64,000 nucleotides of DNA from Brugia malayi. Its lineage: Eukaryota; Nematoda; Chromadorea; Rhabditida; Onchocercidae. The position numbers were made by a program, and so were the translations under genes. Shown here piece after piece: positions 63,040-64,000 of the stretch; position 1 is the stretch's first letter, and the number at the start of each line of letters is the position of its first letter. Below the pieces are notes generated by a model, which did no database searches, was not told the origin of the DNA, and saw only the letters and a list, made by a program, of their open reading frames with translations. Location of the stretch: assembly GCF_000002995.4 (NCBI RefSeq), contig NW_025062477.1:2312001-2376000 (forward strand), written 5' to 3'.

Positions 63040-63796
63040 TTCTTACCTTAAAAGAAAACGATTTAAAATTTGCCAATTATCATTAGATTAGCTTTATGCC
63101 GCAATAACAAACAAAAAAAAAAAAAAAAATTAATTGCATAATATGATACAATAATTTAAATAAAAGTATAACAAAACAGTCCAAAACATGAGAAATCATC
63201 AAAAACTTCATGTAAGTTTTAACTTAAATCTTAATTTGCTTTTTCAATCAAAATAATTACATTTACAAATAATTAATCAAATAACTTTTCGCCTCTTTAC
63301 AAAGCTTTATGCTTAATCAAAAAAAAAAAAAAAAAAACCCGATGAAATGATCATAGAAAAGAGGAAAAAAGTTGAAATCGTCATTTAAATTTTAAATTGT
63401 AATGCATTTTAGAATTTAAGATATGAGAAAACTATCCAAAACTTAAGCTAATTATAATTTTCCATATTATTAACACATTTGAAATTATCATTTCATTAAA
63501 AAAAAATCAATAATTGATTGAGTGTTTAAATGAAGTACATGAAGAAGAGATTTGATTGGTGAAGTTTTTAGAAGAAATATGTGAAACTACCAGTGTTACA
63601 ACTGACTGCCCCAGAAAACAGAGAGAATTTTGATGAGAGGTTTGACACAGAAACAATCTATCCACCATACTAACATACCTTTCTATATCAATTTGTTCAT
63701 TTGTTAGTTCCTCTTTCTTCTTCTTCTTCTTCCTCCTCTTCTTCATGTGAACAAAATGATTTATTATTAAATCAATTTCTCATCATCTTATATTAG
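63040..63796. other. 5' flank of the four-transmembrane gene
   Basis: AT-rich sequence with A runs and a TTC/TCC-rich microsatellite at about 63711-63744. The minus-strand open frame across that microsatellite (63507-63746) begins with a Lys/Arg run created by the repeat and is not called. Confidence 0.45.
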
Positions 63797-64000
63797 CTTT
63801 TCTATTCCTATTCATTTTATTCTATTCTATTCTCATTTTTTTTTTATTCTTATCTTCTATTTCTACTCTATTCTCTTCTATTCTATATATTCTATTCCGT
63901 TATCTTTTATTCCATTCTATCCTATTCTCTTCTATTTTATACTATTAATCCATTCTATTTTATTCTATCTCATCAATTTCTATTCCTTTCCTATCTTTAA
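63797..64000. repeat. Degenerate (TTCTA)n microsatellite, running off the window
   Basis: About 200 bases of TTCTA/TTCTAT variants with interruptions, continuing to the right edge. Confidence 0.85.

Noticed and set aside
63507..63746. Lys/Arg-rich open frame on the minus strand near the right edge
   Set aside because: Its charged start is created by the TTC/TCC microsatellite and the rest has no recognisable feature.
1..64000. tRNA, rRNA or CRISPR loci
   Set aside because: No TTCGAAT-type tRNA arm in a cloverleaf context, no rRNA-like sequence and no spacer-repeat pattern was seen; the regular repeats are direct tandems without unique spacers.

Overview
This window looks like nuclear DNA from a nematode, most plausibly a filarial or related spirurid species. 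That is an inference from several things seen together: very AT-rich sequence, small exons split by many introns of roughly 70-500 bases, abundant poly-A/poly-T runs, a tandem pair of nematode-type seven-transmembrane chemoreceptors, a DUF229 protein of the kind expanded in nematodes, and possible spliced-leader acceptor sites just upstream of start codons. No species can be named from the sequence. I saw no bacterial gene organisation, CRISPR array, rRNA gene or convincing tRNA.

Bases 1-19.2 kb: a mirror-image block. Sequence at 1-263, then 513-632, then a minisatellite at 1450-1905 recurs in reverse order and orientation at 14.9-15.2 kb, 16.2-16.4 kb and 18.95-19.2 kb. Between the arms lie two tandem chemoreceptor genes on the minus strand (4572-6406 and 10678-12526). 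A truncated third copy (3165-3390) and an inverted scrap of the same 3' flank sit beside them. The two complete genes share near-identical patches separated by clearly diverged stretches, as expected from gene conversion. A 34-bp tandem array lies at 17.36-17.77 kb.

19.4-30.6 kb: a secreted C-type lectin gene on the plus strand with one in-frame TAG, then a GC-rich, acidic zinc-finger gene on the plus strand. The last intron of the zinc-finger gene is about 4.5 kb and filled with a satellite carrying roughly 70 TGCATG motifs.

30.6-42.1 kb: a gene-poor stretch with one ferroportin-like exon fragment, then a complete 14-exon DUF229 gene (minus strand; 647 codons reconstructed with a consistent reading frame).

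42.1-64 kb: a gene-free AT-rich stretch rich in microsatellites and hairpins, then a complete 12-exon gp78/AMFR-type ubiquitin ligase (minus strand, 598 codons) and a complete 5-exon four-transmembrane protein of unknown family (minus strand, 222 codons). All gene models were spliced by hand; agreement of exon phases across every intron is the main support. The genes do not form an obvious pathway. The ubiquitin ligase acts in ER-associated degradation, while the chemoreceptors and lectin are environment-facing accessory genes.
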